DNA of 64,000 bases from assembly GCF_003259365.1 (NCBI RefSeq), contig NZ_QLLY01000002.1, positions 434,001-498,000 of the forward strand. Direction: 5' to 3'. Position 1 is the first letter of the stretch. Each line of letters opens with the position of its first letter. Positions 24,234 to 33,310 of the stretch are shown here, one piece after another. Made by a program: the position numbers and the translations under genes. The notes under the pieces were generated by a model. The model was not told the DNA's origin. It made no database searches and was given only the letters and a program-made list of their open reading frames with translations. Source of the stretch: Streptomyces sp. PsTaAH-137 (GTDB lineage: Bacteria; Actinomycetota; Actinomycetes; Streptomycetales; Streptomycetaceae).

Positions 24234-25415
24234 TTAACGGAAGGCCGCGAGCCCGGTCAGTGCCTGGCCGAGCGCGAGGGTGTGCATCTCGGTGGTGCCC
24301 TCGTAGGTGAGGACGGACTCCAGGTTGTTGGCGTGGCGGATCACCGGGTATTCGAGCGAGATGCCGTTGGCACCGAGGATGGTGCGGGCGGTGCGGCAGA
24401 TCTCGATGGCCTCGCGTACGTTGTTCAGCTTGCCGAAGCTGATCTGTGCGGGGTGGACGCCCGCTTCCGAGTCCTTGAGCGCCGACAGGTGCAGGGCCGT
24501 CAGCGTCGCCTTGTGGAGTTCGAGCGCCATGTCGACGAGCTTCTGCTGGGTGAGCTGGAAGCCCGCGATGGGCTTGCCGAACTGCTCGCGCTGGAGGGCG
24601 TAGTCGCGCGCCGACCGCCAGGCCGAGCGGGCGGCCCCGGTGACGCCCCAGACGATCCCGTACCGGGCCTCGTTCAGGCAGGTGAGCGGGGCGCCGACAC
24701 CGCGGGCCTCCGGGAGCTGCGCCGAGGCGGGCAGCCGTACGCCGTCCAGGACCAGCTCGCTCGTCACCGAGGCGCGCAGCGACATCTTGTGCTTGATGAG
24801 CGGCGCGGAGAAGCCGGGGCTGTCGGTGGGCACGACGAAGCCGCGCACCCCGTCCTCGGTCTGCGCCCACACCACGGCGACGGCGGCGACGGAGCCGTTG
24901 GTGATCCACATCTTGCGTCCGTCGAGCACCCAGTCGTCGCCGTCCCTGCGGGCCCGGGTCGTCATGGACGCGGGGTCGGAGCCGTGGTCGGGCTCGGTCA
25001 GGCCGAAGCAGCCGATGGCCTCGCCCGCCGCCATTTTCGGCAGCCACTCCTGCTTCTGCTCCTCGGAGCCGAAGCGGTGGATGGCGAACATGGCGAGGGA
25101 GCCCTGCACGGAGACGAAGGAGCGCAGCCCGGAGTCGGTGGCCTCCAGTTCGCGGCAGGCGATGCCGTACGCGCGGGCCGACGTCCCGGCGCAGCCGTAG
25201 CCCTCCAGGTGCATGCCGAGCAGGCCCATCTTGCCGAATTCCCGGGCGAGTTCGGGCAGGTCGGGCAGCTCGCCGGACTCGAACCAGTCGGCGATGTGCG
25301 GCTCGACCTTGTCGTCGAGGTACTGGCGGACCGTGTCGCGCACCGCGCGCTCCTCGTCGGTGAGGAGGGCTTCGAGGTTCAGCGGGTCGACGGGGTCGAG
25401 TGCGGGGAACGGCAT
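24234..25415 (-). CDS. gcdH: Glutaryl-CoA dehydrogenase
   Basis: 393 residues from ATG 25415, which overlaps the CoA-transferase stop (TGATG). It is an acyl-CoA dehydrogenase with glutaryl-CoA dehydrogenase features: SVQGSLAMFAIHRFGSEEQK, IGCFGLTEPDHGSDPASM, KMWITNG, CLNEARYGIVWGVTGAA, GANGISLEYPVIRHANNLES and the catalytic Glu in TYEGTTEMHTLALG. These blocks follow human and bacterial GCDH closely. It oxidises and decarboxylates glutaryl-CoA to crotonyl-CoA in lysine/tryptophan breakdown, passing electrons to ETF. Neighbouring CaiB-type transferase and LysR regulator match known glutarate operons. Confidence 0.92.
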   Translation of the reverse strand: MPFPALDPVDPLNLEALLTDEERAVRDTVRQYLDDKVEPHIADWFESGELPDLPELAREFGKMGLLGMHLEGYGCAGTSARAYGIACRELEATDSGLRSFVSVQGSLAMFAIHRFGSEEQKQEWLPKMAAGEAIGCFGLTEPDHGSDPASMTTRARRDGDDWVLDGRKMWITNGSVAAVAVVWAQTEDGVRGFVVPTDSPGFSAPLIKHKMSLRASVTSELVLDGVRLPASAQLPEARGVGAPLTCLNEARYGIVWGVTGAARSAWRSARDYALQREQFGKPIAGFQLTQQKLVDMALELHKATLTALHLSALKDSEAGVHPAQISFGKLNNVREAIEICRTARTILGANGISLEYPVIRHANNLESVLTYEGTTEMHTLALGQALTGLAAFR

Positions 25416-26590
25416 CAGGATCGGGCTCCTTGCTGGGTGCGGGGGTTGTCGTCGTGCTGGCCGAGGGTGGGCGGTGCGGTGCGTACGGCGGGCCGTACGC
25501 CGTTGAAGCTGACGGGGAAGGCGACCTGGCGGAGCGGGCCCGCCGCGGGGTGCTCGACCTCCTGGACCATGCCGAGGGCGGCGGTCTGCGGGCAGGCGTA
25601 CACCTCGTCGAGATGGCGGATCGGGGCGGCGGGCACCCCGGCCGCCTTCAGCGTCTCGCACCACTCACCGACCGTGCGCCTGCCGAGTACGTCCGTCAAC
25701 CGGGCGTTCAGATCGGCCCTGTTGGCGACGCGGGCGGCGTTCGTCGTGAACCGTGCGTCGTCGGCCAGGCCGTCGAGGCCGAGGGCGGCGCACAGGGTGC
25801 GGAAGAGGGCGTCGTTGCCGACCGCGATCACGAAGTGGCCGTCGGACGCCTCGTACGCCTGGTACGGGACGAGGCTCGGGTGGCCGGAGCCGAGGCGGGT
25901 GGGGCGCTCGCCGGTGGCGAAGTGGGCGGTGGCCCAGTTGGCGTGCAGGGCGAGCTGGGTCTCGTACAGGGACGTCGTGACGTACTGGCCGCGGCCGGTG
26001 CGGGCGCGCTCGACGAGGGCGGAGGTGATGCCGATGAGCCCGAAGAGCGCGGCGCCGAGGTCGCCCATCGCGAAGCCCGCCTTGACCGGCGGTCCGTCGG
26101 TCTCGCCGGTCAGGGACATCAGTCCGGCGGCGGCCTGGGCGACCATGTCGTAGCCGGGTTCGTCGCGCAGCGGGCCGGTCTCGCCGAAGGCGGAGATGTG
26201 CAGGACGACCAGGCGCGGGTACCGCTCGGTGAGCGCGCGGTAGTCGAAGACGCGGGCGAGGGTGGAGCCGGGCCGGAAGTTCTCGACCATCACATCGGCG
26301 CCGGCGAGCATCCGGTGGACCTCGGCCTGTCCCTCGTCGGACTTCAGGTCGAGGGTGATGGAGCGCTTGTTGCGGTTGGCGGCCAGGTAGTAGGTGGCGT
26401 CCTCGCCCTGGAACGGCGGGCCCCAGCGGCGGGTCGGGTCGCCGCCGTCGGGGTGTTCGACCTTGGTCACGTCGGCGCCGAGGTCGGCGAGGGACATGGT
26501 GGCGTACGGGCCCGCGAGGATCTTCGACAGGTCGACGACCTTGATCCCGGCGAGCGGCGTGGCCTGCGGCGGTGCGGGCGGCTCGGACAT
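25415..26590 (-). CDS. CaiB/BaiF family CoA-transferase, probable glutarate CoA-transferase
   Basis: 391 residues from ATG 26590 (MSEPPAPPQ); an ATG nine bases upstream is the alternative. Family III CoA-transferase signatures: LAGIKVVDLSKILAGPYATMSLADLGADVTKVEHP, NRNKRSITLDLK, VENFRPG, and the catalytic Asp in GYDMVAQAAAGLMSLTG and FAMGDLGAALFG. The N-terminal block follows succinyl-CoA:glutarate CoA-transferase (SUGCT) homologues. With gcdH directly downstream it would activate glutarate to glutaryl-CoA. It is 63 bp from the LysR gene, on the same strand. Confidence 0.88.
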   Translation of the reverse strand: MSEPPAPPQATPLAGIKVVDLSKILAGPYATMSLADLGADVTKVEHPDGGDPTRRWGPPFQGEDATYYLAANRNKRSITLDLKSDEGQAEVHRMLAGADVMVENFRPGSTLARVFDYRALTERYPRLVVLHISAFGETGPLRDEPGYDMVAQAAAGLMSLTGETDGPPVKAGFAMGDLGAALFGLIGITSALVERARTGRGQYVTTSLYETQLALHANWATAHFATGERPTRLGSGHPSLVPYQAYEASDGHFVIAVGNDALFRTLCAALGLDGLADDARFTTNAARVANRADLNARLTDVLGRRTVGEWCETLKAAGVPAAPIRHLDEVYACPQTAALGMVQEVEHPAAGPLRQVAFPVSFNGVRPAVRTAPPTLGQHDDNPRTQQGARS

Positions 26591-26653
26591 GCCGATCACT
26601 CTGCCCCGCGCATTAAGTGCTGTCCAAGACCGATTACGGATCCCAGTGTGCCG

Positions 26654-27559
26654 CTAATCCACATAATCGGGGGGTGTGGGCAGGACCCGTTCGGCCACGG
26701 CCAGGACGGCGGCGAGGGCCGCGCTGTCGTTGCCGGTGCGCCAGGCGAGCGCGATGGGCAGCACCGGAACGTCCGGGCCGGTCAGCGGCCGGAACACGAC
26801 GTGCTCCAGATGGATGGAGCGCGCGGAGCCCACGACCACGGCCACGCCGACGCCCGCGCCGACCAGCGCGAGCAGGTTGTACGAGTCCGGGGCCTCCTGC
26901 GCGATGCGCGGGGCGAACCCGGCGTCGTGGCAGCCCTGCACCATCGCCTCGCGCACGGCCGAGCCGCGGGCCACGGGGAAGGTGACGAAGCGCTCGCCGC
27001 GCAGGTCGGCGAAGGTGACGCCGTCCTGGGCCGCGAGGCGGTGGCCCTCCGGGAGGGCGCAGACCAGGGGCTCGGCGCGGACGACTCTCGCGGTGATGCC
27101 GCGGCGGACCGGGAGGGCGGCGACGCCGAGGTCGATGGTGCCGTCGGTCAGGCGGGCCAGGGCCTCTCCGGTGAAGATCTGGCTCTCCAGGACCAGCTCC
27201 ACGCCGGGGAGTTCGGAGTTGACGGCTCGGGTGAGGGCGGGCAGCGCGGAGTAGGCGCTGGCGCCGCCGAAGCCGACCGTGACCCTGCCGGTCTCTCCGA
27301 GGTGGGCGGAGCGGACGGTGCGGCGCAGGGTTGCCGCGTCGGCCAGGAGGGCTCGGGCGGGGTCGAGCAGGGCGTGGCCCGCCGGGGTCAGCCGCACGGT
27401 CCGCGTCGTCCGCTCGAAGAGCTGGACGCCGAGGTCGCGTTCGAGGAGCCTGATCTGCTGGCTGAGCGGGGACTGGGCCATGTGCAGGCGCTCCGCGGCG
27501 CGGCCGAAGTGCAGTTCCTCGGCGACGGCGACGAACCCGGTGAGATGTTTCAGCTCCAC
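26654..27559 (-). CDS. LysR family regulator of the glutarate operon
   Basis: 301 residues, GTG start. N-terminal winged helix: LKHLTGFVAVAEELHFGRAAERLHMAQSPLSQQIRLLERDLGVQLFERTTRTVRLTPAG, then a type-2 periplasmic-binding effector domain (VTVGFGGASAYSALPAL; GRERFVTFPVARGS-like). It is upstream of and parallel to the CoA-transferase and gcdH genes, unlike the usual divergent LysR layout. A GATTA-N18-TAATC dyad (26632-26659) spans its stop codon and the 63-bp gap and may be its binding site. Likely effector: glutarate or a CoA ester, by analogy with GcdR. Confidence 0.9.
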   Translation of the reverse strand: MELKHLTGFVAVAEELHFGRAAERLHMAQSPLSQQIRLLERDLGVQLFERTTRTVRLTPAGHALLDPARALLADAATLRRTVRSAHLGETGRVTVGFGGASAYSALPALTRAVNSELPGVELVLESQIFTGEALARLTDGTIDLGVAALPVRRGITARVVRAEPLVCALPEGHRLAAQDGVTFADLRGERFVTFPVARGSAVREAMVQGCHDAGFAPRIAQEAPDSYNLLALVGAGVGVAVVVGSARSIHLEHVVFRPLTGPDVPVLPIALAWRTGNDSAALAAVLAVAERVLPTPPDYVD

Positions 27560-27630
27560 GCCGGTGACGATACGGGGCGCGCCCGCGAGGCCCTGCCCGT
27601 CACCGAGCGCGCCTCACGCCGCGGCTGATC

Positions 27631-27956
27631 GCGCAGTTCCCCGCGCCCCTGGGCCGTTCCCCGTCCGCGGGCCGGTGGCCGCTTCTCGCGCAGTTCCCCG
27701 CGCCCCTGAGGCATGCGCTTCGCGCAGCCTCCCCTCAGAGGCAGCGCTTCGCGCGCCCCTCCTGAGGCTGCGGCTCCGCCGCGCCTCTCTTGATGAGATG
27801 GCGCACGAAGTGCGCATCTCAGGGGCGCGGGGAACTGCGCGAGCAACCACGACGAGAGGCGCGCGTGGGAACTGGTTTCAGGGGCGCGGGGAACTGCGCG
27901 AGAAGCGGTCACCGGGCCGCGCTCGACGAACGACCCAAGAGCGCGGGGAACTGCGC
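27631..27956. repeat. Cluster of five recurrent elements filling an intergenic gap
   Basis: The 27560-27975 gap holds no gene. It carries copies of GCGCAGTTCCCCGCGCCCCT at 27631-27650 and 27688-27707 and its complement at 27821-27840, 27880-27899 and (partial) 27941-27956. Copies 27688 and 27821 form the arms of a composite hairpin whose interior has GATGAGATGGCGCACGAAG next to TGCGCATCTC. The gap lies between the LysR gene and the stop of the tandem acyl-CoA dehydrogenase, both on the minus strand. Confidence 0.88.
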
Positions 27957-27975
27957 GAACGGCCCCGGGCGCCCC

Positions 27976-30171
27976 CTAATCCCGGGGCAGCCCGAGCATT
28001 CGTTCGGCCACCACGTTGAGCTGGACCTGGGTGGTGCCGCCGGCGATGGTGAGGCAGCGGGAGAGGAGGAAGCCGTGGAGGGCGGCGGCGCCCGGACCCT
28101 CACGGAGGGCACCGGCGGGGCCGAGGAGTTCCAGGGCCAGCTCGGCGACCCGCTGCTGATGCGGGGTCTGGACGAGTTTGCGGATGGAGGCGCCGGGCCC
28201 GGGCCCGTCCCCGGCGACCTGCCGCATGGTCGTCCGCAGCCCGATACAGGCCAGTGCGTGCGCCTCGGCGGCAAGAGCCCCGATCCGGGCCCGGCAGGCC
28301 CCGTCGAGATCCCCGGCACGGGCGAGCAGCGCCTCCAGACCGGTGTCGAAGGTGAGCTGGTCGGCCATGTGGACGCGTTCGTTGCCCAGGGTGTGCCGGG
28401 CGACCCGCCACCCGTCGTCGACCTCTCCGACGACGGCGTCGGCGGGCAGCAGCACGTCGTCGAAGTAGACCTCGTTGAAGAGCGCGTCGCCGGTGATCTC
28501 GCGCAGCGGCCGCACGTCGATGCCGTCGGTGTGCTTCATGTCGACGAGGAAGTAGGTCAGGCCCTTGTGCTTGGGGGCGTCGGGGTCGGTGCGGGCCAGC
28601 AGGATGCCGTGGTCGGCCCACTGCGCGGCGCTGGTCCACACCTTCTGGCCGTTGACGCGCCAGCGCCCGTCCGGCAGCCGTTCGGCGCGCGTGCGCAGCG
28701 AGGCGAGGTCGGATCCGGCGCCGGGCTCGGAGAACAACTGGCACCAGAGGAGTTCGCCGCGCAAGGTGGCGGGGAGGTAGCGGTCGCGCTGGTCGGCGGT
28801 GCCGTAGGCGATCAGGGAGGGGACGACCCACGTGGCGATACCGAGGTCGGCCACCCGCACTCCCGCCGACGCCAACTCCTGCTGCACCGCGAGCTGTTGC
28901 AGCGGACCGGCGCCGAGGCCGTACGGCGCGGGGAGGTGCGGCGCCGCGTACCCGGTGGGCGCGAGGGCGACACGGGCGGCGCGCGGGTCGAGACCCCGGG
29001 CGGCCTCGATCACGGCGCGCGCGTCCTCCTTGTACGTGTCGGCCTCGGCGGGCAGATCGAGGCGCAGCTCGCGGCGGACCCCGGTCTCGGCGAGCCGGAC
29101 GGCGCGCAGCCGGTGGGTGTCGCCCGCGCCGAGGAGCTGCCGGGCGACGACGGCCCGCCGCAGGTAGAGGTGGGCGTCGTGCTCCCAGGTGAAGCCGGTG
29201 CCGCCGAGGATCTGGATGCAGTCCTTGGCGCAGCCGTGGGCGGCGTCGAGCGCGGTCCCGGCGGCGAGGGCGGCGGTGAGGGAGCGCACCTCGCCGGGGA
29301 CCGGTTCGTCGAGGGCGCGGGCGGCGTCCCAGACGAGGGCGCCCGCCTGCTCGACCCGGACGAGCATGTCGGCGCAGAGGTGCTTGACGCCCTGGAACTG
29401 TCCGATGGGCCGCCCGAACTGCTCGCGCACCCGGGCGTGTTCGGCGGCCGTGCGCAGCGCCCAGGCGGCGGTGCCGCAGGCGTCGGCGGCGAGCAGTACG
29501 GCGGCGAGGTCGCGGACCAGGGAGCCGGGCGGGGCGAGGATCCGGGCGGCGGGCACGGTGGCGCCGGAGGCGGTGACCTCGGCGGTGGGCCGGGTCGGGT
29601 CGGCGCTGTCGTGGACCCGCACGGCGAGCCCGGGGGTGGTGGCGTCGACGGCCAGCCAGACCACGCCGTCGGCGCTGTCGGCGGCGAGCACGAGGAGGTC
29701 GGCGTCGGCGCCGGTGAGCACGGGCGGCGCGGTCCCGTCGAGGACGAGCCCGTCGGGCCCGGCGACGGCGCTGAGGCCGCCGGCCGCGAGGGCGACAGCG
29801 CCGATCAGCTCCCCGGAGGCGAGGCGCGCGGCGAGCTCCGGGGCGCCGGAGCGCTCCAGGACCTCGGCCGCGAGGACGGTGGCGAGGAACGGTCCGGGCA
29901 GCGCGGCCCGGCCCGCCTCCTCGACGACCACCGCGAGATCGAGCAGGGTCCCGCCCCCGCCTCCGTACGCCTCGGGCAGCCGGATGCCGAGCAGGCCCTG
30001 TGCGGCGAGACTGTCCCAGTACGGCGGCCGGTGGCCGGGCGCGGCCGGGGCGTCGAGGAGTTTGCGCACTTCGTCGGGTGGTGCGGCGCGGGCGATCCAG
30101 CCGCGTACGGCGGCGGCGAGCTCCCGCTGGTCCTGAGTGATGGCCATGACGGCGCTGTCGGCGGTCCCCAT
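27976..30171 (-). CDS. Tandem-fused acyl-CoA dehydrogenase (FadE34-like)
   Basis: 731 residues from ATG 30171; ATG 30147 (MAITQDQ) is the alternative and both lack a ribosome site. Two complete acyl-CoA dehydrogenase modules are fused: residues about 9-360 (LGIRLPEAYGGGGG; GRPIGQFQGVKHLCAD; ILGGTGFTWEHDAHLYLRR) and about 385-731 (LFSEPGAGSDLASLRTRAE; KVWTSAAQWADHGILLARTD; AGGTTQVQLNVVAERMLGLPRD). In mycobacteria the tandem FadE34 acts on steroid side-chain CoA esters and belongs to the KstR regulon. A KstR box lies 12 bp before the ATG and a CTGAC palindrome 45 bp before it, so strong repression is expected. Confidence 0.92.
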   Translation of the reverse strand: MGTADSAVMAITQDQRELAAAVRGWIARAAPPDEVRKLLDAPAAPGHRPPYWDSLAAQGLLGIRLPEAYGGGGGTLLDLAVVVEEAGRAALPGPFLATVLAAEVLERSGAPELAARLASGELIGAVALAAGGLSAVAGPDGLVLDGTAPPVLTGADADLLVLAADSADGVVWLAVDATTPGLAVRVHDSADPTRPTAEVTASGATVPAARILAPPGSLVRDLAAVLLAADACGTAAWALRTAAEHARVREQFGRPIGQFQGVKHLCADMLVRVEQAGALVWDAARALDEPVPGEVRSLTAALAAGTALDAAHGCAKDCIQILGGTGFTWEHDAHLYLRRAVVARQLLGAGDTHRLRAVRLAETGVRRELRLDLPAEADTYKEDARAVIEAARGLDPRAARVALAPTGYAAPHLPAPYGLGAGPLQQLAVQQELASAGVRVADLGIATWVVPSLIAYGTADQRDRYLPATLRGELLWCQLFSEPGAGSDLASLRTRAERLPDGRWRVNGQKVWTSAAQWADHGILLARTDPDAPKHKGLTYFLVDMKHTDGIDVRPLREITGDALFNEVYFDDVLLPADAVVGEVDDGWRVARHTLGNERVHMADQLTFDTGLEALLARAGDLDGACRARIGALAAEAHALACIGLRTTMRQVAGDGPGPGASIRKLVQTPHQQRVAELALELLGPAGALREGPGAAALHGFLLSRCLTIAGGTTQVQLNVVAERMLGLPRD

Positions 30172-30182
30172 GCGGCGCACGG

Positions 30183-30196
30183 TAGAACACGTTCCA
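30183..30196. promoter_or_regulatory. KstR box before the tandem acyl-CoA dehydrogenase
   Basis: TAGAACACGTTCCA matches TnnAACnnGTTnnA at every fixed position. It is 12 bp from the probable start codon, where a bound repressor would cover the transcription start. Confidence 0.85.
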
Positions 30197-30215
30197 GTAG
30201 AGGGGAAGAGCAGAT

Positions 30216-30230
30216 CTGACGGTAAGTCAG
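30216..30230. promoter_or_regulatory. CTGAC-N5-GTCAG palindrome
   Basis: CTGACGGTAAGTCAG, flanked as TCTGAC...GTCAGAA, lies 20 bp from the KstR box and 45 bp before the dehydrogenase start. The same pair of motifs occurs before the MaoC operon and the aldehyde dehydrogenase. Confidence 0.65.
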
Positions 30231-30404
30231 AATCGATCGCCGCCCGGCCCCGGCGCCGTCCCATGTAATGAAAAGGTCAAGGTTCACGCTCGTACGACAA
30301 ACATCGGAATAGTCGCCCGAGCGAACAGGTTCGACCTACACGCACCCCCGCTCGCGCTCCGCCCGCACAGGCGATCCGAACCTGCCCTCCGGAGGCCCTC
30401 CGCA

Positions 30405-32135
30405 ATGTCCCGACCGACGACCACTCCCCGCCGTACCGGCGGCGTCGTCCCCGTTCTCGCCTTCGCCGGCATCGTCGTGGCGGTCATGCAGACGCTGCTC
30501 GTACCGGTGATCAAGGACCTGCCCGAGCTGCTCGACACCGCGCCCTCGAACGCCACGTGGGTGATGACCTCGACCCTCCTCGCCGGCGCCGTCTCGACGC
30601 CCATCATGGGCCGCCTCGGCGACCTCGCGGGCAAGCGGCGGATGCTGCTCGCCAGCCTCGCGATCATGGTGATCGGCTCCCTGATCTGCGGCTTCACCGA
30701 CCAGCTGCTCGTGATGATCGCCGGCCGTGCCCTCCAGGGCTTCGCCATGGGCGCCATCCCGCTCGGCATCGGCCTGATGCGCGACATGCTGCCCCGCGAG
30801 AAGCTCGGCTCCGCGATGGCCCTGATGTCGTCCTCCATCGGCGTCGGCGGCGGCCTCGCGCTGCCGCTCGCCGCGCTCGTCGCCCAGCACGCCGACTGGC
30901 ACGCGCTGTTCTTCGGCGCGGCGGGCCTCGGCGTCGTCTCGATGGTCCTCACCCTCGCCCTCGTCCCGGAGAGCCCGCTGCGCGCCCGGGGCACCTTCGA
31001 CTACGCGGGCGCGCTCGGCCTCTCCGCCGGCCTGGTCCTCTTCCTCCTGCCCATCACCAAGGGCAGCGACTGGGGCTGGAGCAGCGGCACGACGCTCGGC
31101 CTGTTCGGCGCCGCGCTCGTCGTCCTCGTCCTGTGGGGCGTGATGGAGCTGCGGCTGAAGGCCCCGCTGGTCGACCTGCGCACCACGGCCCGCCGTGAGG
31201 TACTGCTCACGAACCTGGCCTCGATCATGGTGGGTGTCGCGTTCTACGCGATCTCGCTCGTCCTCCCCCAGCTGCTCCAGCTCCCGTCCGCCACCGGCTA
31301 CGGCCTCGGCCAGTCGATGGTCGTCGCGGGCCTGTGCGTGGCGCCGCTCGGCCTGACGATGATGTTCACGGCTCCGGTCTACGCCCGCCTGTCGGCGCGG
31401 TTCGGCCCGAAGGTCACGCTGATCCTCGGCATGCTGATCATCGCGATCGGCTACGGCGCCGGCATCGGCCTGATGAGCGCCGCCTGGCAGACGATCGTGA
31501 TCGCCGTGGTGGTCGGCGCGGGCATCGGCCTCGCGTACTCCTCCCTCCCGGCCCTGATCATCGGAGCCGTCGACGCCTCCGAGACGGGCGCGGCCACCGG
31601 CCTGAACACCCTGATGCGCTCGATCGGCACGTCGGTGTCGTCGGCGGTGATCGGCATGGTGCTGGCCAACACGGCGAACCACGTCGGCGGGGTCGCGATC
31701 CCGACGCTGCACGGCTTCCGCGTCTCGTTCCTGATCGCCACGGCCGCGGTCGCGGTGGGCGTGGTCCTCGCCCTGTTCCTGCCGAAGCGCAAGGTGGCCG
31801 TCGTCCAGCTGCGGGCCAGCAGCGAGGAGGAGGCCGGCCTGGCGCGCGCCGAGGAGGCGCTCGCCCACTTCCGCGGCCAGGTCGTGGACCCGGCGGGGAT
31901 GCCCGTCACCCACGCCAAGGTCACCCTGATCGACCGGCGCGGCCGGCAGGCGGGCGCGGCCCTCACCGACCACGACGGCCGCTACTCCCTGGCCGTCCCC
32001 GCGGGCGGCTCCTACGTCCTGGCGGCGACCGCCGCCGGGCACGCGCCCCGGGCGTCGGCGGCGACCCACCACGGCGAGGACCGTGCGGTGCACGTGGACC
32101 TCGCCCTGGAGGCGGTGGCGGTCGCGCAGCCGTAA
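30405..32135 (+). CDS. MFS transporter (DHA2) with C-terminal carboxypeptidase-regulatory-like domain
   Basis: 576 residues. Residues about 15-465 form a 14-helix MFS exporter: IMGRLGDLAGKRRMLL is motif A and GVGGGLALPLAALVAQHADWHALFF the motif-C region. From about residue 488 a soluble beta-sandwich follows: GQVVDPAGMPVTHAKVTLIDRRGRQAGAALTDHDGRYSLAVPAGGSYVLAATAAGHAPR, a carboxypeptidase regulatory-like (CarboxypepD_reg/SdrD B-like) domain. Fusion of such a domain to a transporter is unusual and suggests cell-surface or substrate contact. Divergent from the acyl-CoA dehydrogenase over 233 bp; followed by a strong terminator. Confidence 0.92.
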   Translation: MSRPTTTPRRTGGVVPVLAFAGIVVAVMQTLLVPVIKDLPELLDTAPSNATWVMTSTLLAGAVSTPIMGRLGDLAGKRRMLLASLAIMVIGSLICGFTDQLLVMIAGRALQGFAMGAIPLGIGLMRDMLPREKLGSAMALMSSSIGVGGGLALPLAALVAQHADWHALFFGAAGLGVVSMVLTLALVPESPLRARGTFDYAGALGLSAGLVLFLLPITKGSDWGWSSGTTLGLFGAALVVLVLWGVMELRLKAPLVDLRTTARREVLLTNLASIMVGVAFYAISLVLPQLLQLPSATGYGLGQSMVVAGLCVAPLGLTMMFTAPVYARLSARFGPKVTLILGMLIIAIGYGAGIGLMSAAWQTIVIAVVVGAGIGLAYSSLPALIIGAVDASETGAATGLNTLMRSIGTSVSSAVIGMVLANTANHVGGVAIPTLHGFRVSFLIATAAVAVGVVLALFLPKRKVAVVQLRASSEEEAGLARAEEALAHFRGQVVDPAGMPVTHAKVTLIDRRGRQAGAALTDHDGRYSLAVPAGGSYVLAATAAGHAPRASAATHHGEDRAVHVDLALEAVAVAQP

Positions 32136-32170
32136 CGGGCCCTGCGGGCGGCCGAGTTGTATCACTCCTG

Positions 32171-32202
32171 AGAACGCGCCGGGCAGTCGCCCGGCGCGTT
32201 CT
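32171..32202 (+). terminator. Rho-independent-type hairpin after the MFS gene
   Basis: 14-bp perfect arms AGAACGCGCCGGGC/GCCCGGCGCGTTCT around a 4-base loop AGTC, 35 bp after the stop codon. It lacks a T-run, as is common in Streptomyces. Confidence 0.85.
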
Positions 32203-32288
32203 CCGTCTGTGCGAACCGCCGGTGACGCGCGATCATGCCGGAGGAGACGCGGCGACCGCACCGCCGCACGACGAAGGGGGACTCCACC

Positions 32289-33155
32289 GTGCAGCGTTAC
32301 GACTTCCTCCGGCAGATCCGCGGCCTCGATCCCGACCGCGACTACGAGAAGATCTACGCGATCAGCACCACCCACGAGTTCCCGTGGGACTTCATGCAGG
32401 CGCTCGGCTTCGCCCTCTACCGCACGTACGCGGTGCCGAGCATCGGCCGACTCCTCGCCAGAACCGGCGAGTTCACCGAGCGCACGCAGAAGCGCTACGA
32501 CGACACGGTGCTCATCCTCGACGCGGTGGGCGAGCACGGCATGGACGCGGAGCAGGGCCGCACCGCGATCCGCCGCATGAACCGGATGCACGGCAGCTAC
32601 GACATCCCGGACGACGACTTCCGCTACGTGCTCGCCACGTTCGTCGTGGTGCCCAAGCGCTGGCTGGACGAGTTCGGCTGGCGCCCGCTGTCGGACCACG
32701 AGATCCGGGCCTCCACCAACTACTACCGGGCGCTGGGCCGGCGCATGAACATCAAGGACATCCCGGAGACGTACGCGGAGTTCGAGGAGTTCATGGACGA
32801 CTACGAACGGCGCAACTTCGCCTATGACAAGGGGGGTCACGCGGTCTCGGAGGCCACGCTCGATCTGATGGCGTCCTGGTATCCGGGCCCGCTCGGCGCC
32901 GTCATGCGCAGGGCGACGGTGTGCCTGATGGACCCGCCGATGCGGGCGGCCTTCGACTATTCCGCGCCGCCCGCCGTCCTGGAGCGCGCGGTGCGCGGCG
33001 GGATGCGGCTGCGCGGCCGCCTCGTCCGGCTCCTGCCGCCGCGCCGTGAGCCGCGCTTCGCCCGCCAGAGCCCCAACGTCCGTGGCTATCCGCACGGCTT
33101 CCGGGTGGCCGACCTCGGCACGTTCCCCGGGTCCGGTGACGCCGGTACCCACTGA
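32289..33155 (+). CDS. MpaB/rubber-oxygenase-like (DUF2236) haem oxygenase
   Basis: 288 residues from GTG 32289, preceded by GGGGGA 8 nt upstream; an ATG at 32235 is less likely. The sequence has the DUF2236 pattern: FPWDFMQALGFALYRTYAVPSIGRLL, RFERTQ-like FTERTQKRYDDT, RMNRMHGSYDIPDDDFRYVLATFVVVPKRW with conserved Arg and His residues, and LGRRMNIKDIPETYAEFEEFMDDYE. Members include the latex-clearing protein Lcp and the fungal MpaB oxygenase; many bind haem b. Substrate here is unknown. It stands alone after a terminator. Confidence 0.85.
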   Translation: MQRYDFLRQIRGLDPDRDYEKIYAISTTHEFPWDFMQALGFALYRTYAVPSIGRLLARTGEFTERTQKRYDDTVLILDAVGEHGMDAEQGRTAIRRMNRMHGSYDIPDDDFRYVLATFVVVPKRWLDEFGWRPLSDHEIRASTNYYRALGRRMNIKDIPETYAEFEEFMDDYERRNFAYDKGGHAVSEATLDLMASWYPGPLGAVMRRATVCLMDPPMRAAFDYSAPPAVLERAVRGGMRLRGRLVRLLPPRREPRFARQSPNVRGYPHGFRVADLGTFPGSGDAGTH

Positions 33156-33310
33156 GCCGCGGGCATGCCCCGACGGATTATTCAGCAGTCGACGAAGCCT
33201 GTCAGAAGTATTGAAAAGTCCGGCCAGTAGTCATATGCCGTCGGTAATGTGGCGTCACCTTCCTTCGAGTGGACGGGTGGTGGGAACCCGGACCAGGGGG
33301 TTCCAGACAG

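Noticed and set aside
22839..26153. 1104-codon open frame on the plus strand
   Set aside because: It is antisense to the thiolase, glutaryl-CoA dehydrogenase and CoA-transferase genes, whose proteins are clearly conserved; long shadow frames are expected at this GC content.
30336..33152. 938-codon frame on the minus strand
   Set aside because: Antisense to the MFS fusion gene and the MpaB-like gene, with no family resemblance and highly biased His/Arg/Gln composition.
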